NCBI GenBank assembly: GCA_026413225.1
Contig: CM048576.1
Location: 2,922,501 to 2,986,500, forward strand
Reading direction: 5' to 3'
Source: Otis tarda
Lineage: Eukaryota; Chordata; Aves; Otidiformes; Otididae
Length of the DNA stretch: 64,000 nucleotides
In this document: piece by piece, positions 44,205 to 55,481 of the stretch
Layout: the number at the start of each line of letters is the position of its first letter
Position numbering within the stretch: position 1 is the stretch's first letter
Notes under the pieces: generated by a model
Databases searched by the model: none
Told to the model about the DNA's origin: nothing
The model's input: the letters and a program-made list of their open reading frames with translations, nothing else
Made by a program: the position numbers and the translations under genes

Positions 44205-44315
44205 ACTCGTGAGTGAATAATCAGCTTATTACAGATTCGGATAGAAAAATCATAATATTTGCTAATAGCAATATTAATTTCCTGCTAATTGGCTGCCTGA
44301 TGGCACAGGCAGAGC
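44205..44315. promoter_or_regulatory. AT-rich block with interrupted inverted repeat
   Basis: GTGAATAATCAGCTTATTAC is followed by AATATTTGCT (44254-44263) facing AGCAATATT (44267-44275) with one unpaired base, then TTAATTTCCTGCTAATTGGC. Six TAAT/ATTA cores in 110 bp amid GC-rich flanks. Confidence 0.33.
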
Positions 44316-45644
44316 AAAGGGGGCACCAGTTGGCTGCCGAAGCGGCGTCTCATCTGGCTGTTGCACGGCGCCGGAGGCTGTGGCTTCCTCCAGCAAAGCC
44401 GGGTGCAGAAGTTGAGGTCTCCGTTCCCCGGGACAGGAGCAGCTCAAGGGGCTCAACACGAGGGCAGGGAAACCGAGGCACAAACCAGCCACCCCATACG
44501 AACCACGAGAAGAAGAAAGCAGAGGACCCAGAACATTTCGACGCTGGCAGCATCACACCACGAAGCCAAGGTCACCGCTCCCCATCCACCTCCAGGACCG
44601 TCCCACCTTGGGGACAGGGGAGGAGGAGGAAGGTGGCTTTCGGCAGCGGCTCTGCCCCCTTTTCCCAGGTAACCCCCCTGCACGGAGCCTGCGCCACGTT
44701 CAGCAGGTTGGATGCCAGGCGAGGCTGATCACAGAGTCATTGCTGCTGCTGCTAATGAGGCCCTTAGGCTAATTAAAAAGACGAGTAGAACACAAAAACA
44801 TAACGAGGAGACGGTTTATCAATCGGAGGACATGAATACGCCAACAAAAGTTTCAACTACCTCCTTGCTGCCAGCATCTCGGCTCTGGCCCAGCCCTGGG
44901 AGGGCGACCAGACGCTCACCAAAACGGTTTTGTGCTTCTCAGCTCCTGGACGAGGCCGAAACTGGGAAATGAGAGGCCGGGCAGAGACTGTTTGTATGCA
45001 CTGGGTAGAGGATGGGAGGGCTCAAACAGCATCTAGCGAGAGGGTCTTGGGTAGCTCATCCTCTTTGGAGCTGGAGGGCTTCAGGAGGTCCATATGGACA
45101 CGGATGGACCTCTAGACTCAGCTCCGTGGCTCCGTGATCCATGAACATCACGCTTCACACCCACGTGAGGGACAGCAGCAAGGCAGTGCATTATGTGTGT
45201 TATTAATGTTATTATTATTACTGTTCTCCCTAGGTCAGGCTCAGAGAGCGATAGCTGCACGATGAGCAAATGAACCACACGCCTCGGGGAGGAGAGGAAG
45301 AGGATGGCCAGCAGTGCCTGGTCCCGCTCCGAAGGCACCCGAAAAGCGTGGAGAGGAGACAGGTCCCACCTGGGGGGGTCCCAGCATCTCCCACAGCGGC
45401 CTCATTCAGCCTAGATGGAAATATTTCCCCCTATTTAGCGTCTTTTCAGCACCCTCCTTTTGCACCACCCCAGAACCGCAAGATTCGCCCCATTTGATGA
45501 GATAAACCCCGCCGGCGCTTGCTCTCTCCCCAAATACACCCTTGGGTGGTCCAGACCTCCCAGACCCCCCATCATCTCCTTCACCGGAGCCCCTCCGCAG
45601 CCCCAGCTCCTCTCCCCTTGCCTGCCAAGCCGGCTCCAAAACGC
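44316..45644. other. Non-coding stretch, no gene seen
   Basis: Contains a GGGAAACCGAGGCAC string at 44464-44478 (MIR-like, too short to call) and a TAATGAGGCC/GGCTAATTAAAAAG patch at 44750-44780. A TTATTATTATTA run lies near 45207-45222. Open frames are short and unrecognised. Confidence 0.55.
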
Positions 45645-45875
45645 GGACGCTAATTAAATTATACTTCCAGCAGAAACTGCTTCGTCAAGTAAATAAATAT
45701 ATAAAAATTAGAAGGTCATCAAAGTTGTGTTTGGAGACCATCACATTAGCATACATCTGCATAGCAACGAAGGGAAAAAAAGGCCATTTAAAGAGAGCTG
45801 GTAATTTACCCAGCCAAGTAAACTTCATTACCTTTAAGTATCACCGCACGCCAAGCACTAATTCACACCTTTAAC
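45645..45875. promoter_or_regulatory. Strong conserved-element-like block
   Basis: About 230 bp with GCTAATTAAATTATACTTCC, AAGTAAATAAATATATAAAAATTAG, AAGGTCATCAAAGTTG, ACATTAGCATACATCTGCATAGC, CTGGTAATTTACCC and AGCACTAATTCACACC. ATCAAAG is a TCF/LEF core. Homeodomain, TCF-type and POU-like motifs co-occur without repeats, with sharp boundaries. Confidence 0.38.
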
Positions 45876-46359
45876 GACGCTGGCACAGATGGCAGAGGGG
45901 GATGTGGGGAAGGCAGGGGCAGCCAAGGTGCCCTGGACCGCCTGGGACGCTGGTGGGGTACACAGCATCACCCCCTCAGCGCCCTCGCCACCAACCTGGG
46001 CCAAGGGGATTTGGGTGCACCGGGGTGTCGATGCCAAAGCTTTGTGTTCTGGGGGTGCAGCGGGATCAGGGCATACGGGGGGCTTTGCTTCGGGTCCTGC
46101 ATCCCACCCAAGGTCGAGCTTCCTCCGAAACCGCACAGCAGCCACGTCCACCTCCGCCCCAGTGCCGACAGCATCGCCCGCACGGCATCCGAGCCCCAAG
46201 CAGCAGCTGGGGAAGAAGATGGGGAAAACGGGGCCGCTCCCCTTCTGCCTTCGGATAAACCCAGCATCCTCCCGAGCATCTTCTGCTCGGCAGCGGAGCC
46301 TTGTAGTACCCAGCGGAGCCGTGCGAGGCCACCACAGCCCCGCGCTTCCGTCCCTGCCT
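45876..46359. other. Non-coding GC-rich stretch
   Basis: GC-rich with several overlapping open frames on both strands (for example 45889-46368 plus and 45968-46501 minus). Mutual overlap in all frames and lack of domains indicate composition-driven openness. Confidence 0.5.
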
Positions 46360-46405
46360 CTCTATTAAATGCAGCATCTGATTTCTCCAGGCTGTTATGT
46401 GTATA

Positions 46406-46411
46406 TTTATT
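46406..46411 (-). terminator. Possible polyadenylation signal
   Basis: TTTATT on the plus strand reads AATAAA on the minus strand, about 44 bases downstream of the TGA of the exon candidate at 46455-46571. The following bases lack an obvious GU-rich element. Worth noting only because of the exon candidate. Confidence 0.15.
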
Positions 46412-46454
46412 TCCAATGAGGTCAAGAGTATCAAGGTTGTAAAATAACATATTT

Positions 46455-46571
46455 TCACTTGTTTTCTTCCCAGATCTCATAGAGAGCTCTTCCGAAGTCA
46501 ATTATCTCCCGGAGGCTGTGCTCCCCGCACGCGTACGCCTCACGGCACATCAGTCGTCTGACACCACCATG
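46455..46571 (-). other. Best candidate terminal exon in the window
   Basis: On the minus strand a strong acceptor-like string (GGTTTTTGT, a C11 run, then CAG) ends at 46572. It is followed in phase by 38 open codons and TGA (46455-46457). The peptide ends in a helix-like, charged segment (SLREIIDFGRALYEIWEE) that reads more like protein than its surroundings, with Cys and Tyr codons. An AATAAA lies about 44 bases beyond the stop. Its last third faintly resembles the IxxFGRxL segment of RanBP9/10 CRA domains, far too short to claim homology. Against it: no other exon was found, the flank is CNE-like, and the plus strand also has an acceptor-like string here (ending at 46472). Confidence 0.18.
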
Positions 46572-46608
46572 CTGGGGGGGGGGGACAAAAACCAGGGCGG
46601 GGGGAGGA
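46572..46608 (+). repeat. G-run, potential G-quadruplex
   Basis: G11 at 46574-46584, then ACAAAAACCAGGGCGGGGGGAGG. With a long G-run able to supply two tracts, followed by GGG and GGGGGG, a quadruplex is plausible on the plus strand. On the minus strand the same C-run forms the acceptor tract of the exon candidate. Confidence 0.55.
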
Positions 46609-46643
46609 TGGAGAGATAGGAAGGAGGGAAAACACATAAACAC

Positions 46644-49079
46644 ATTCCCATGATGGGGATGTCAAGCCTTCGGAATGACAATCGCTTGCAAAAGACGATC
46701 AGCAGTAGACGAGCGCTTCGAGAGCCGGCATGGGAAACCCAGCCGGGGGGGATGCAGCTCCATTCCAGGTCCCCTCACGGCGAGGAGCTCACCTCCAGCC
46801 CTACCCAGAGATGTAATTGCCACCCTTTGGAAGGCAGCAGGAGGGAAGATGGGATGCAAGGTTCCCCAGGCTGTAGTGGTTATGGTCTTCATCAGAAGAG
46901 AACGGGACTTTTTGGCTGTAACAGCGCTCCTTGCAGTCGTGGCATCCCCCGGGGGCTCAGCACAGGTTTTTTTTAGGATAAAGGCTCCCCTTTTTCATAG
47001 CCTTCATCCTCAACCCACCGAAATAAAAGATTGCTTTATTGGACTCAATCAAAGCAGCAGGAATCTCACAGAAGACACCAGCCCACCCAGCAGGTTAGGA
47101 CCCCTTCTGGGAAATCCAGGTTCAAGTCTCCTCTCAAAATCAAGCACAACCTCAACATTTCCTCATGCAACATCCCAGACAGCCCTAACGGGACGGAGCT
47201 GGGAGCACCCTTCCCGTCCCCACGCCACTCAAGGAGCCACCCAGCCACGAAGCCAGGACGACGTCCCCGTTTGCTGCTTCCCTTCCCTTCCCAGCCGCTT
47301 CATCGCCGTGTTTTCTAAAGCCCGCGTTATACAACGTCTCATTTCATTCCTCATCAGATGCTTTCACGGAGCGTAAGCCCGGCTTGTCAGGCAGCCCTTG
47401 CAGAAAGGAGTAAATCCCGTTTGATCCATTTCTGTGCGCTTCGAAAAATGCAGAAGAGCACCTGAGGCAGACACACAAGAACCCGGTGCGTAGGGGGCTT
47501 GCTGGGCTCCTTAATTATCCAGGCACCAGAGCCTTTAGCTCTGGCTAGAAGTGGTTTAGCTCTGCCTATTTCTCAGCGTTATTTCCAGTTTTTTTCTCTC
47601 TTCCCTTAACTCAAGTACCGGCACAACCAGCCAACAACCGACAGAGAACAATAACAACATTTTTAAAAGACAAGGTCGGGGTTATTTCTTTTCTCTCTCC
47701 CCTTCTTGAGGCAGTAGCGATGATGATGGGGATGATCACTGGGAGCGATGGGGATGATCACTGGGAGCGTACGGTAATTTCACGCTGGGATTGAGGGCTC
47801 ACTGCGGCTCCGCAAAGTCAACCTGGAAGAGCCAAGAGGGCTTTTCGCTCTTCTTCCCCACCATGTGCTCGGCCCCCAGGAGTCAAATGGGTTGGACATG
47901 GACCCTTGGGATGGCAACCAGTATAAAGGCAGCTTAAACTGGTGTGACTGACTCTCACCAAGACCCAGAAACACCCTCCCGGCGGCACAGCCACGCACAG
48001 GCTATTCAATCTGTATTGCGCTAACGTGACCCATCTCAGAGCAAGGCAGCCGGAGCGGTACGGATGCATTCGGAAACCCTCCCCAAAGCCAGCGTACCGC
48101 TCTTGCTTCCCATTAACAGACAGCGATCTTGGATGCGGGGAGGTGAAGAGAAGGGTTTGCAAAACAACACTTACATAATGCTGGAAAGGCTCAGCAGGAT
48201 TTGCAAAAGCAACTGTGCGAGGACCCGACTTGTTCTGCTACTTGGGTAAAACCCGCTTAGGGCATCGAAACTAAACCTGGCCAGGAGTGGCCCAGGCTTA
48301 AGGTCCTAAAAGAAAAGCATCAGAGGGAAGCAGAGTCCCAAAGGAATATCACGGCCACCGGATCCATCCCACCCACCCTGGCATCCGCATCGGTGGGGCG
48401 ACAAGGTGCTAGGGCCGCCAAATTAAAACGTGATGCAGATAGTGACGGCACGGACATCTTCCACCCCTCCTCTGGGTACCGCTCCCTGCCTTCTCCCCAG
48501 CCCCGCCAGACCCCACAAAGCCGCTTGGTATGAAAGGCGCCGCGCAAAAATCAAGTTGTGTTGCAAAGTAATTGCACCTGGAAGGCAGAGCCGCCGCTGC
48601 GACCGAACACGGGGCGCTGCCTCTTTGAAATCTGCAAAAAAGAGGCAGAATACATCAGGAATAAAAACAACAAAGCAGAAAATTGGGACAAGCCGCGGTA
48701 ATAGAGCGGAGGTGGGAGCAGCCAGGAGCTGGAAAGCAGCGTGGGGGTGGAATGATTTTCCCTATTCCCGCATGGGATATATAGACATACATATATCTAT
48801 ATAATTAAAAAAAAAATCTTTGAATTGGTATTTCTCCATGCCCACGTGTTTGCGCAGGGCCTGGCACGGGGCTCTGGGCTGGCAGGCACCCCAAGCATCA
48901 CGGCAAGACCGCTGATTAATGATTAATACAAGCATGGAGGGACACCCCGGGAAATCTGTGATGTCCCCAGGAAATCACCCTGCCGCACACGTCACCTCGC
49001 AAGGCTGAGCCTGCTTGAAGACCAATCTGTTATCACCACTTCTTTTCATAAGCTTTTTTTCCTTTCTTTTTTTTTTCTT
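46644..49079. other. Non-coding stretch, no gene seen
   Basis: Contains a perfect 22-bp duplication at 47725-47768 and an isolated GGTTCAAGTCTC string (47109-47120, resembling a tRNA/SINE B-box, no flanking tRNA fold). An AT-rich TATATAGACATACATATATC patch lies at 48777-48802 and a T-rich run at 49056-49078. The 233-codon frame at 46675-47376 is unrecognised. Confidence 0.55.
47725..47768 (+). repeat. Perfect 22-bp tandem duplication
   Basis: GATGGGGATGATCACTGGGAGC occurs at 47725-47746 and again, without change, at 47747-47768. Perfect identity suggests a recent duplication, likely polymorphic. Confidence 0.92.
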
Positions 49080-49335
49080 AAAGCAGCTCACTCCAGCAAT
49101 AACTCGAAGAGATGTCTCGGGATGCCAAATAACAGAATGCATTTCCGCAGCGGCTTCATAATTAATGTTTGCATCGTTTATCTTTCGCGGAAAGATTATT
49201 CTGACTAACGAGGTTCTGGGCCACTAATTCATTACAGTGCCTTGTCACTTCCTGCTCCTTCTTATTACCCAGAAATAGACTCATTAGTCAGAGTTCAGTG
49301 ACAGGGAGAAATTGTGTTCGTTAATTTAATTCCTC
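49080..49335. promoter_or_regulatory. Strong conserved-element-like block
   Basis: Contains CAGCAATAACTCG, CATAATTAATGTTTGCATCG, AGATTATTCTGACTAACG, GGGCCACTAATTCATTACAG, AGACTCATTAGTCAGAG and CGTTAATTTAATTCC. TGACTAA and TTAGTCA are AP-1-like. Repeat-free and immediately followed by GC/CpG-richer sequence from about 49335. Confidence 0.38.
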
Positions 49336-49719
49336 TTCTCTCCCGTTCGGGGTCGGCGTTTGTCCGAAATCGGGGACTCAAAGGAGAGGGAGGAAACACG
49401 ACCTGTCGCGGTGTTGGGCGCTTCCCCCCTGCTTTCCATCTGCTCCAGGGGGGAGAAAGCACCGCGCGTCGCCGAGCCCGGCGCTCCTCCGCGGCCACAG
49501 ACGTGGCGTAGGGATGGCTCATCTGCTTGGGCTTTAAACGTTGAATTTTTTTTTTCCACGGCTTGGGCAGCGCAAGGCTCCCTGCAGCGGCTGCAGTTGA
49601 ATATTTCGCATTGGTGGAGGTGCAGGGACAGGCAGGGGTAATAAGGGCAGAAGAGGGAGAAAAAGCTAGTTTAGTCCCCCCTCATATGTACTAAAACCCC
49701 ACCAATGAGTTTAACACCT
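49336..49719. other. CpG-containing GC-rich patch
   Basis: CpGs are frequent from about 49338 to 49515 (TTCGGGGTCGGCG, GCACCGCGCGTCGCCGAGCCCGGCG). Small open frames on both strands are composition-driven. No start-site elements recognised. Confidence 0.45.
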
Positions 49720-49980
49720 GCAGTATTTATCACATTTAATACAGCAAAACCAGGACTAGCAGGGCAAAGCGGCGGGGAGCACGCTCAGAGTCCTGCTGTC
49801 AGGACCGCTCAGTACACAAAGGGTTAAAAATCCTTTGATTCGCGCAGTTTTGGCAGCATATTCCCGGGTTTCCTACAGGTAATTACAGTAATTGTGGGAT
49901 GTAAACACTCGACAAGAGAGATCAAAACCGAGGGGTGTGAACGGGAAAGGCGTGAGGACAAGCAAGATCAAAGGGAAAAT
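49720..49980. promoter_or_regulatory. Conserved-element-like block
   Basis: Contains CAGTATTTATCACATTTAATACAGC, GGGTTAAAAATCCTTTGATTCG (CTTTGAT is a TCF/LEF core) and ACAGGTAATTACAGTAATTGTGGGATGTAAACAC. GTAAACA is a forkhead core. Repeat-free with sharply defined AT-rich stretches. Confidence 0.33.
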
Positions 49981-52900
49981 TATTGAAATCTATACAGCGC
50001 TGCTTCCTAATTCCTGTGACGCCTGGTAACAGGGCCGGAGGGGCGAGGGAACGGCCCCAGCGCTGCGGTACTCTCCCAGCCCCTATATTCCCCCCACCTC
50101 GTTACGCTCGCTCGTTAAACCACGTCAGAAAACCTCCAGCCAAACCCATCCCTCCCAGTTTGTGCCCCAGCACCGGAGGGCACACGTTAACGTCCCCCAC
50201 GCCAAAGTACGGCGAGGGGACGCACGAGTTGGCTCTTTTTGGGAAGAAATTGCTCGATTTGTTGGTTTTCCAAGCGAGATCCGAGCAGAAACTCCAGAGC
50301 CTGGGACGGAGTTGACTTTGCGGTCCCCTCATCCCGCTCTAATCTGCACGCGGCAGGAGGATCCGCTTTTCCCCGCGGGATCAGCTATTAACAGTCGACG
50401 CTTTGTTTAAACAAAGCCTTGAGATTGTCCAAATATTTGCCTCAAACACATCTTGTGTTTTGCCTCTCGGCTCGGCTCCCCTCGGGGCGGGGGTTTCATT
50501 CCCATTTTCCCATCTCTCTCGGATCCCGCAGGCTATCGCTGCGGGACTCGTCGGGAGCGCAGGGATGAGATCTCAAGCGTCGCCCAATAAAGCAAACCTC
50601 GAGCCTACGCATCGGCTCCCTTCCCCTCCCTGAAACAAAACATCAAAGCGAAGGAAAAATTATCTTCTTGGAGCAAAGCGGGTTTTAACTCGTTTACTTT
50701 CGATTTTCCCTTTTATTCTGCAAATCTGAGCGGGGGAAAAAAAAGACCGCCAAAGTTCAAAATGGAAATGGAAACACTGATATTTTTTCAAATCTTTTGT
50801 TTCCTCCCAGTTCAAAATTTGCACTTTTAATACAAATTAATTATCTGTTTGCTGGAACGTGCTTCAGCCCCCACACGCACACCTTGTCTCCGCCAAGGTC
50901 TCCCCACGCTTCTCCATCCCCGCTCCTCCTCACACCCCCAGGCTGGCGCAGCAAAACGAACTTGGAGAAGGGTTCGACGCTTCCTTTCAGTAAAGAAAAC
51001 AAGCAGCTGAGAAACAAGGATACGGCTTAAAAAATATATTCCCCCCGCAGCACACTGCTAATGAAGAACAGCTACCTCGGAGAATCCCAGGGAGCTGCGC
51101 ATCCGTGCAGACCTGGCTTGCACAGACAACAAAACAACTTCATACAGATCCGAGGTCTCCACGGCACCTATTTATTCTCTACCAGCTTCTTTCCCCAGCC
51201 CTACCTTCGATTTTAAGTCAAAAAAATGCATATTTCCCCATTCCCCCTGCCAGCAGCTCAGCTGGAGCCAGGGCTCTGGAATAACCCAGCCGCGCAGCCC
51301 GGTTGCTGGGAGCATTGGCACAAGCGACGTGGTGGTCAACTGGGTTGACAGGGAGTGGAAAAGGGAGACGAAAAATAAAGAAAAAGCTGACAACCAGGGT
51401 TACAACACGCTGCTCCGCACTCGCCGGGCTCCGTGGGGGATGCCGGGAGGGAAAGGACGCGCGGCTGTTCGCTTCGGTAGGTTTTTTTGCTGGTGTTTAC
51501 AGCTCCTTTTTTTTCTCTTGCTGGACCTTCCAGGTAAGCCCTGCAGCCGCGTACCTGCTCAGCAACACCCTGCCCTGCTCGCACGCGCGCGGTTATGAAG
51601 ACGTCTTGCCGCAGAGCAAAGCAGGGCAGGAAACAATAATTCTTTCCCGTCTGCTCCTGGACGGTGCCCAGGGCATTTGCTGCTGCAATCTCGGTTTGCT
51701 TTGCCAGGCCAAATTTTCAGAAGCCAACACACTTGTAGAAGATCATCCCGGAAAGGCCCCCAAGAAATGACCTCATTCCTACCGCAAACCGTCAGCAAAA
51801 CCGGTCCCGCTAAACCGTCCCAGGCATCCGCGCGCCGTGGCTCCCGCATCGCGCCGCAGCTCAGAAACGCGAGCGTGAGGTTCGCCCCATCAGCGAGGCA
51901 CCTAAGGCATCGCCGCACCGTTAATCCAAGGGATGAATAAGCCACCACCTCTCGCACGCTTGACCATCAAGGCACCCAGCCCACCAAAAAACCACGGTGT
52001 CACCCAGGTCGGCGGCGGGCGCTGCCGGGAGTCGCCTACCTGCGTGGCTTTCTGCGCCCTCTTCTCTCCCCGTGCCACCGGCTGCTCTGCCTGTGTGGCT
52101 CTTTCACCGCACATCTTATCCCCCCCGCTTGAAAAAAAAATAAAATAAAAAATCCCACTTTGCCTTAAGGATGAGTAGAATAAAATGTCACTTACCTATT
52201 AGGAAAAAAAAAAAAAAAGAAGAGAGAAGAAAGAGGAAAGAACTACACACATATTCTTTGAAATCAGGTCAGCCTAAAGCTTTGAAATGGCAAAAATTGA
52301 AAGATATTTTCCTCCCAACTCCCTTCCTCTTTTTTTCCCCTCTTTTAAAAGACTCCCTACTTTCAAAGTGTTTCCTTGAGTCCATTTTCTCTCCGTCGCA
52401 GCTTTTTTTTTTTCGCTCCACGCTGCGCCAACGCCCACGTCCTCCTGTCACATCTGTGCGCACACGCGGACACACGCACATGTGGACACACATGCACACA
52501 CACGCGGACACACGTGCACACAGCTGCTTCCCCTCTAAGAGGGCAAAGAAAAGAGCTGGAGAAAAGCAAAATAACAAATAAAAGGGGAGAAAGGGGTGGC
52601 GGGGAGATGGCACGGAGGAGTTTGTCTCAACGCACCTAGGCAGCGAACTTCAGCAGCCTGGTCTTTGCGTGCTCCAGCACACCAAGAAAAGCTGAGGATC
52701 AAAAGAGATTTTTTATTATTAAAGAGAAATTTTATCATCTCCACCCATCCACCTGCCCGCCTTTACAACACTCTTGTCGCTGCTATATGAGCTACCTCTT
52801 GAAAAAAAATCTCACGCAGGTGGAAACGCTACGTCCGGTCTTGGTTATGAGGAGGGAGAAATTCGGTCCCATCCCTCCCCATCCCTTTGCAAAGCGCCTC

Positions 52901-54539
52901 CCTGAACGGGAAAGACCAAGGGTCTATCGAAGACGTGCGGGTTGTTTGTTTTAGCTGAGGATTCCCACAGAGATGGGAATCCCCAGGAAATCCTTCTGCT
53001 TGAGACTGGCTCAATTCGTTGCATGTGTGATGGACAGCAGGGCTTTATCCCGCACCGCCAGACTGAGGCGGTCCGGCGGCCCCCATTCGTAACGTGAAGT
53101 CGGAGCAGCCAGCGCTCCATCACCTCTGTCTCCTGCGGTCCCAACGCCACGGTCGGATTCAGCTCCTTCCCATTGCGTGGGAGCAATCAAGCCAAAAAAA
53201 ACCACAAAAAAACCCACAAAGCCCGCCCTGCGCTAGCGGAGGTTGCGGCAGTGGCGGCCACGGCGCAGGCATCGCTAGATGGGGACAGAGCCTCGCCGAA
53301 AGCTGGAGAAGCTGGGATGCTCCAGGAAAGCGGAGAGGGACCACAGCCCCTTTGTCACGGAGCGGCTCCGCTCCCGGTCGCAAAGCTCAAGAGGGAATGG
53401 GAGAAAAAAAAACCCCTCTGGAAAACACAGGGCGAGTCAAAAGCTTTTCCCCAGGCGTGCGCCCTCTCGCCCGGTGCCCGCAGCATCCCCAGTCCGCTGC
53501 TCTCCGACTTCCGCAGCAAAGCGCTTTGCTTTCTTACCGGTTTCCAAAGGTTTCCCCTCTCGAACAGCTGTTCCTTTGAGAGGAGCTCTTGCTCTCCCTC
53601 CTTCCCGCTTCGCAGCGAGTTTTCCTGTGTACGGTGGGGTTTTTTTTTCGCAGCGAGCGTATTTATTGATTTTTCACACTGGGCGAAGCAAGACGTTCCA
53701 CACCTGCGGGGATCTTCATCTGCAGGACCCGCAGGGCTCCCTGCCGTCCCCCATGAAGCAGGAGGGAGGATTAGGGGACAGAAAAATGCACGGCAGCTTT
53801 AAACCGTTGCTCCTGTCACCCAGCAGGACACGCGTCCATGCAAGCACACACAAAACATTCCTTTTATTCCTTTCGCACTGAAAGAAAAAAAAGGATGCAT
53901 TTTCCCAACTGAGATGATTTTCCTGTTTAAAACCCTGCCCTGCAGCTTGTCCTCGAGAAAATCACCGCAAACCGCCCCGGGATCTGCGGCGAGCCCGCTC
54001 AGGCTGGCACCCAAGCGCGGAACCAGGCATCGACGGAGGGGAAGGCATCACTTTCGTGGCCTCCATGCTTCCACCTTCCCAGCAAACCCACAGCTCCCTC
54101 CAGCAGGATTTGGAAGACACTTTACCATCCCACCACCCCTCTCCCTCCTCCCAGTTCCTCTTGCTCCCCAACATCTCATGCACCAGCCCTTGCCCTTGTT
54201 CCGTTTATTTCCCCCAAGGCAGGAGAGGGGGCAAAACCAATCATTTTTTTAAAAGTTCATGAAATAAGAAGCAAAAAGGAAGGAGGATTAGGTCAGAAAA
54301 GGAGGGATGCGCAGAGGACGGATGTGTGGAGGTGATGCTACCACCAGTATCAGGGGACCTTGGGTCCCTTCTCTGCAATTTCTTCAAGGCTGAGGGTGGT
54401 AAATAAAAGAAGGAGAACAAATCTGAGCAAGGAGGGCTCAGGCATGGAAGGAGGAGGTGTCCCTGCACGCGGGGGGAAGAAAGGGCACACGCGTGGGAGG
54501 CAGAACGAGCCACAGCCTTGGGGAAACTTATTATCTCTT
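49981..54539. other. Non-coding stretch, no gene seen
   Basis: Contains AT-rich pieces at 50690-50860, CpG-rich patches at 51400-51480 and 51780-52080, an A15 run at 52204-52218, a CA-rich array at 52452-52522 and A- and T-runs near 53402-53410 and 53641-53649. Overlapping open frames on both strands (53094-53881 region) follow CpG-rich composition and show no domain. Confidence 0.55.
52452..52522 (+). repeat. CA-rich minisatellite
   Basis: Degenerate (CA)n interrupted by GCGG and TGTGG. The string CACACGCGGACACACG occurs at 52461-52476 and again at 52499-52514, a 38-bp offset. A CACGTG at 52511-52516 lies inside and is likely a by-product of the repeat. Confidence 0.8.
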
Positions 54540-54690
54540 CCCCCTCGCCGATACTTTTAATCACCAATTAATATTTAGTCAACAAGCAGCTCTGCTAAAT
54601 CCAAGGAGATGGATTTCACAGGAGGGCTATTGCGTGTTAAACGAGCACTGACTCATCAGCGGCGTTTCCCGAGGATTACGGATTAGCTGC
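54540..54690. promoter_or_regulatory. Conserved-element-like block with tandem GGATTA sites
   Basis: Begins TTTTAATCACCAATTAATATTTAGTC, continues with CACTGACTCATC (AP-1 core) and ends with two GGATTA motifs at 54673-54678 and 54680-54685 in the same orientation, one base apart. GGATTA is the OTX/PITX/GSC (K50 homeodomain) site. Repeat-free. Confidence 0.35.
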
Positions 54691-55134
54691 GTGCCCGCTA
54701 GCCAGCACTGGAAATCCACGGCACGGGGAGCACCCGCAACCGCCTTCCCGGCCCCTCCGAGCTCAGACAGACCCCTAGCAGGGACGTTTCCCAAAGAGGA
54801 GCCAAAGTGGGTGCCCCCAAGCAACGATTCAAGACACTTGATGTCCCCCCCAAGATTTAACGCAGCACGGAGCTGGGCTGGAGCAAAGCCAGTACACACC
54901 AGCATCCCAACCATCAATCCTCTGAAAAACAGGGCACACGGCATCACATCCTGCAAAAAAAAAATTTTTTGCAGAGGGATCCTTCCCTGAAATCGTGTTT
55001 TAACCAAAGCTCAGCCAAATGCCAGCTTCCCCAGCCCGCTCGCGGCCCACATCTCCAAACCAGGGCGGGCCCCCAGGCAGAGGCAGGCTGCGGGCACGAG
55101 CCCCGCGCCGTCGCTTATCGGCGTCGCTTCTGCT
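54691..55134. other. Non-coding stretch, no gene seen
   Basis: Contains an inverted repeat CTGCAAAAAA (54951-54960) / TTTTTTGCAG (54965-54974) with a 4-base spacer, and a CpG-containing patch at 55030-55130. Confidence 0.5.
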
Positions 55135-55360
55135 AGAGGAGGTGATTAACTCCCTGACCTGCCAAGCTTTAACGCGACCTCGGAGAATAGATAGAATCTT
55201 GTTATCTTGTAATGAGTTTTATGGCTTATTTCAGTACATTTTGGCCATGTTTCTCCAGTGATTAGGGCAATTATCAGCCAGTGCGTTTCAGGATTATGAA
55301 TTATTGAGCCTCTGAAAGACTATAGAGATTTAATATCACTCAGCGTCCCTCTGCCTCGCT
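55135..55360. promoter_or_regulatory. Strong conserved-element-like block
   Basis: Contains GAGGTGATTAACTCCC, CTTGTTATCTTGTAATGAG, TTATGGCTTATTTCAGTAC, CAGTGATTAGGGCAATTATCAGCC, GGATTATGAATTATTGAGCC and AGATTTAATATCACTC. High-complexity, repeat-free, about 225 bp with abundant TAAT cores. Confidence 0.38.
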
Positions 55361-55481
55361 TCCAGCACTTAAGTCGCTCTGGACTCTTTATGTTGGGAGC
55401 ACGGGAATGACAGCTCTGCATCAAAGCCTGAGCGTGCGATCCAGTCGCTATAATTAATAACGCAGAGCGTTTCACATCGCC

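Noticed and set aside
45889-46501. Overlapping open frames on both strands
   Set aside because: Up to five mutually overlapping frames in GC-rich sequence; composition effect.
46455-46571. Homology of the exon candidate to RanBP9/10 CRA domains
   Set aside because: Only a short IxxFGRxL-type resemblance recalled from the family; far too little to assign, so kept as an unnamed candidate.
47109-47120. tRNA-like B-box GGTTCAAGTCTC
   Set aside because: No accompanying tRNA fold or A-box.
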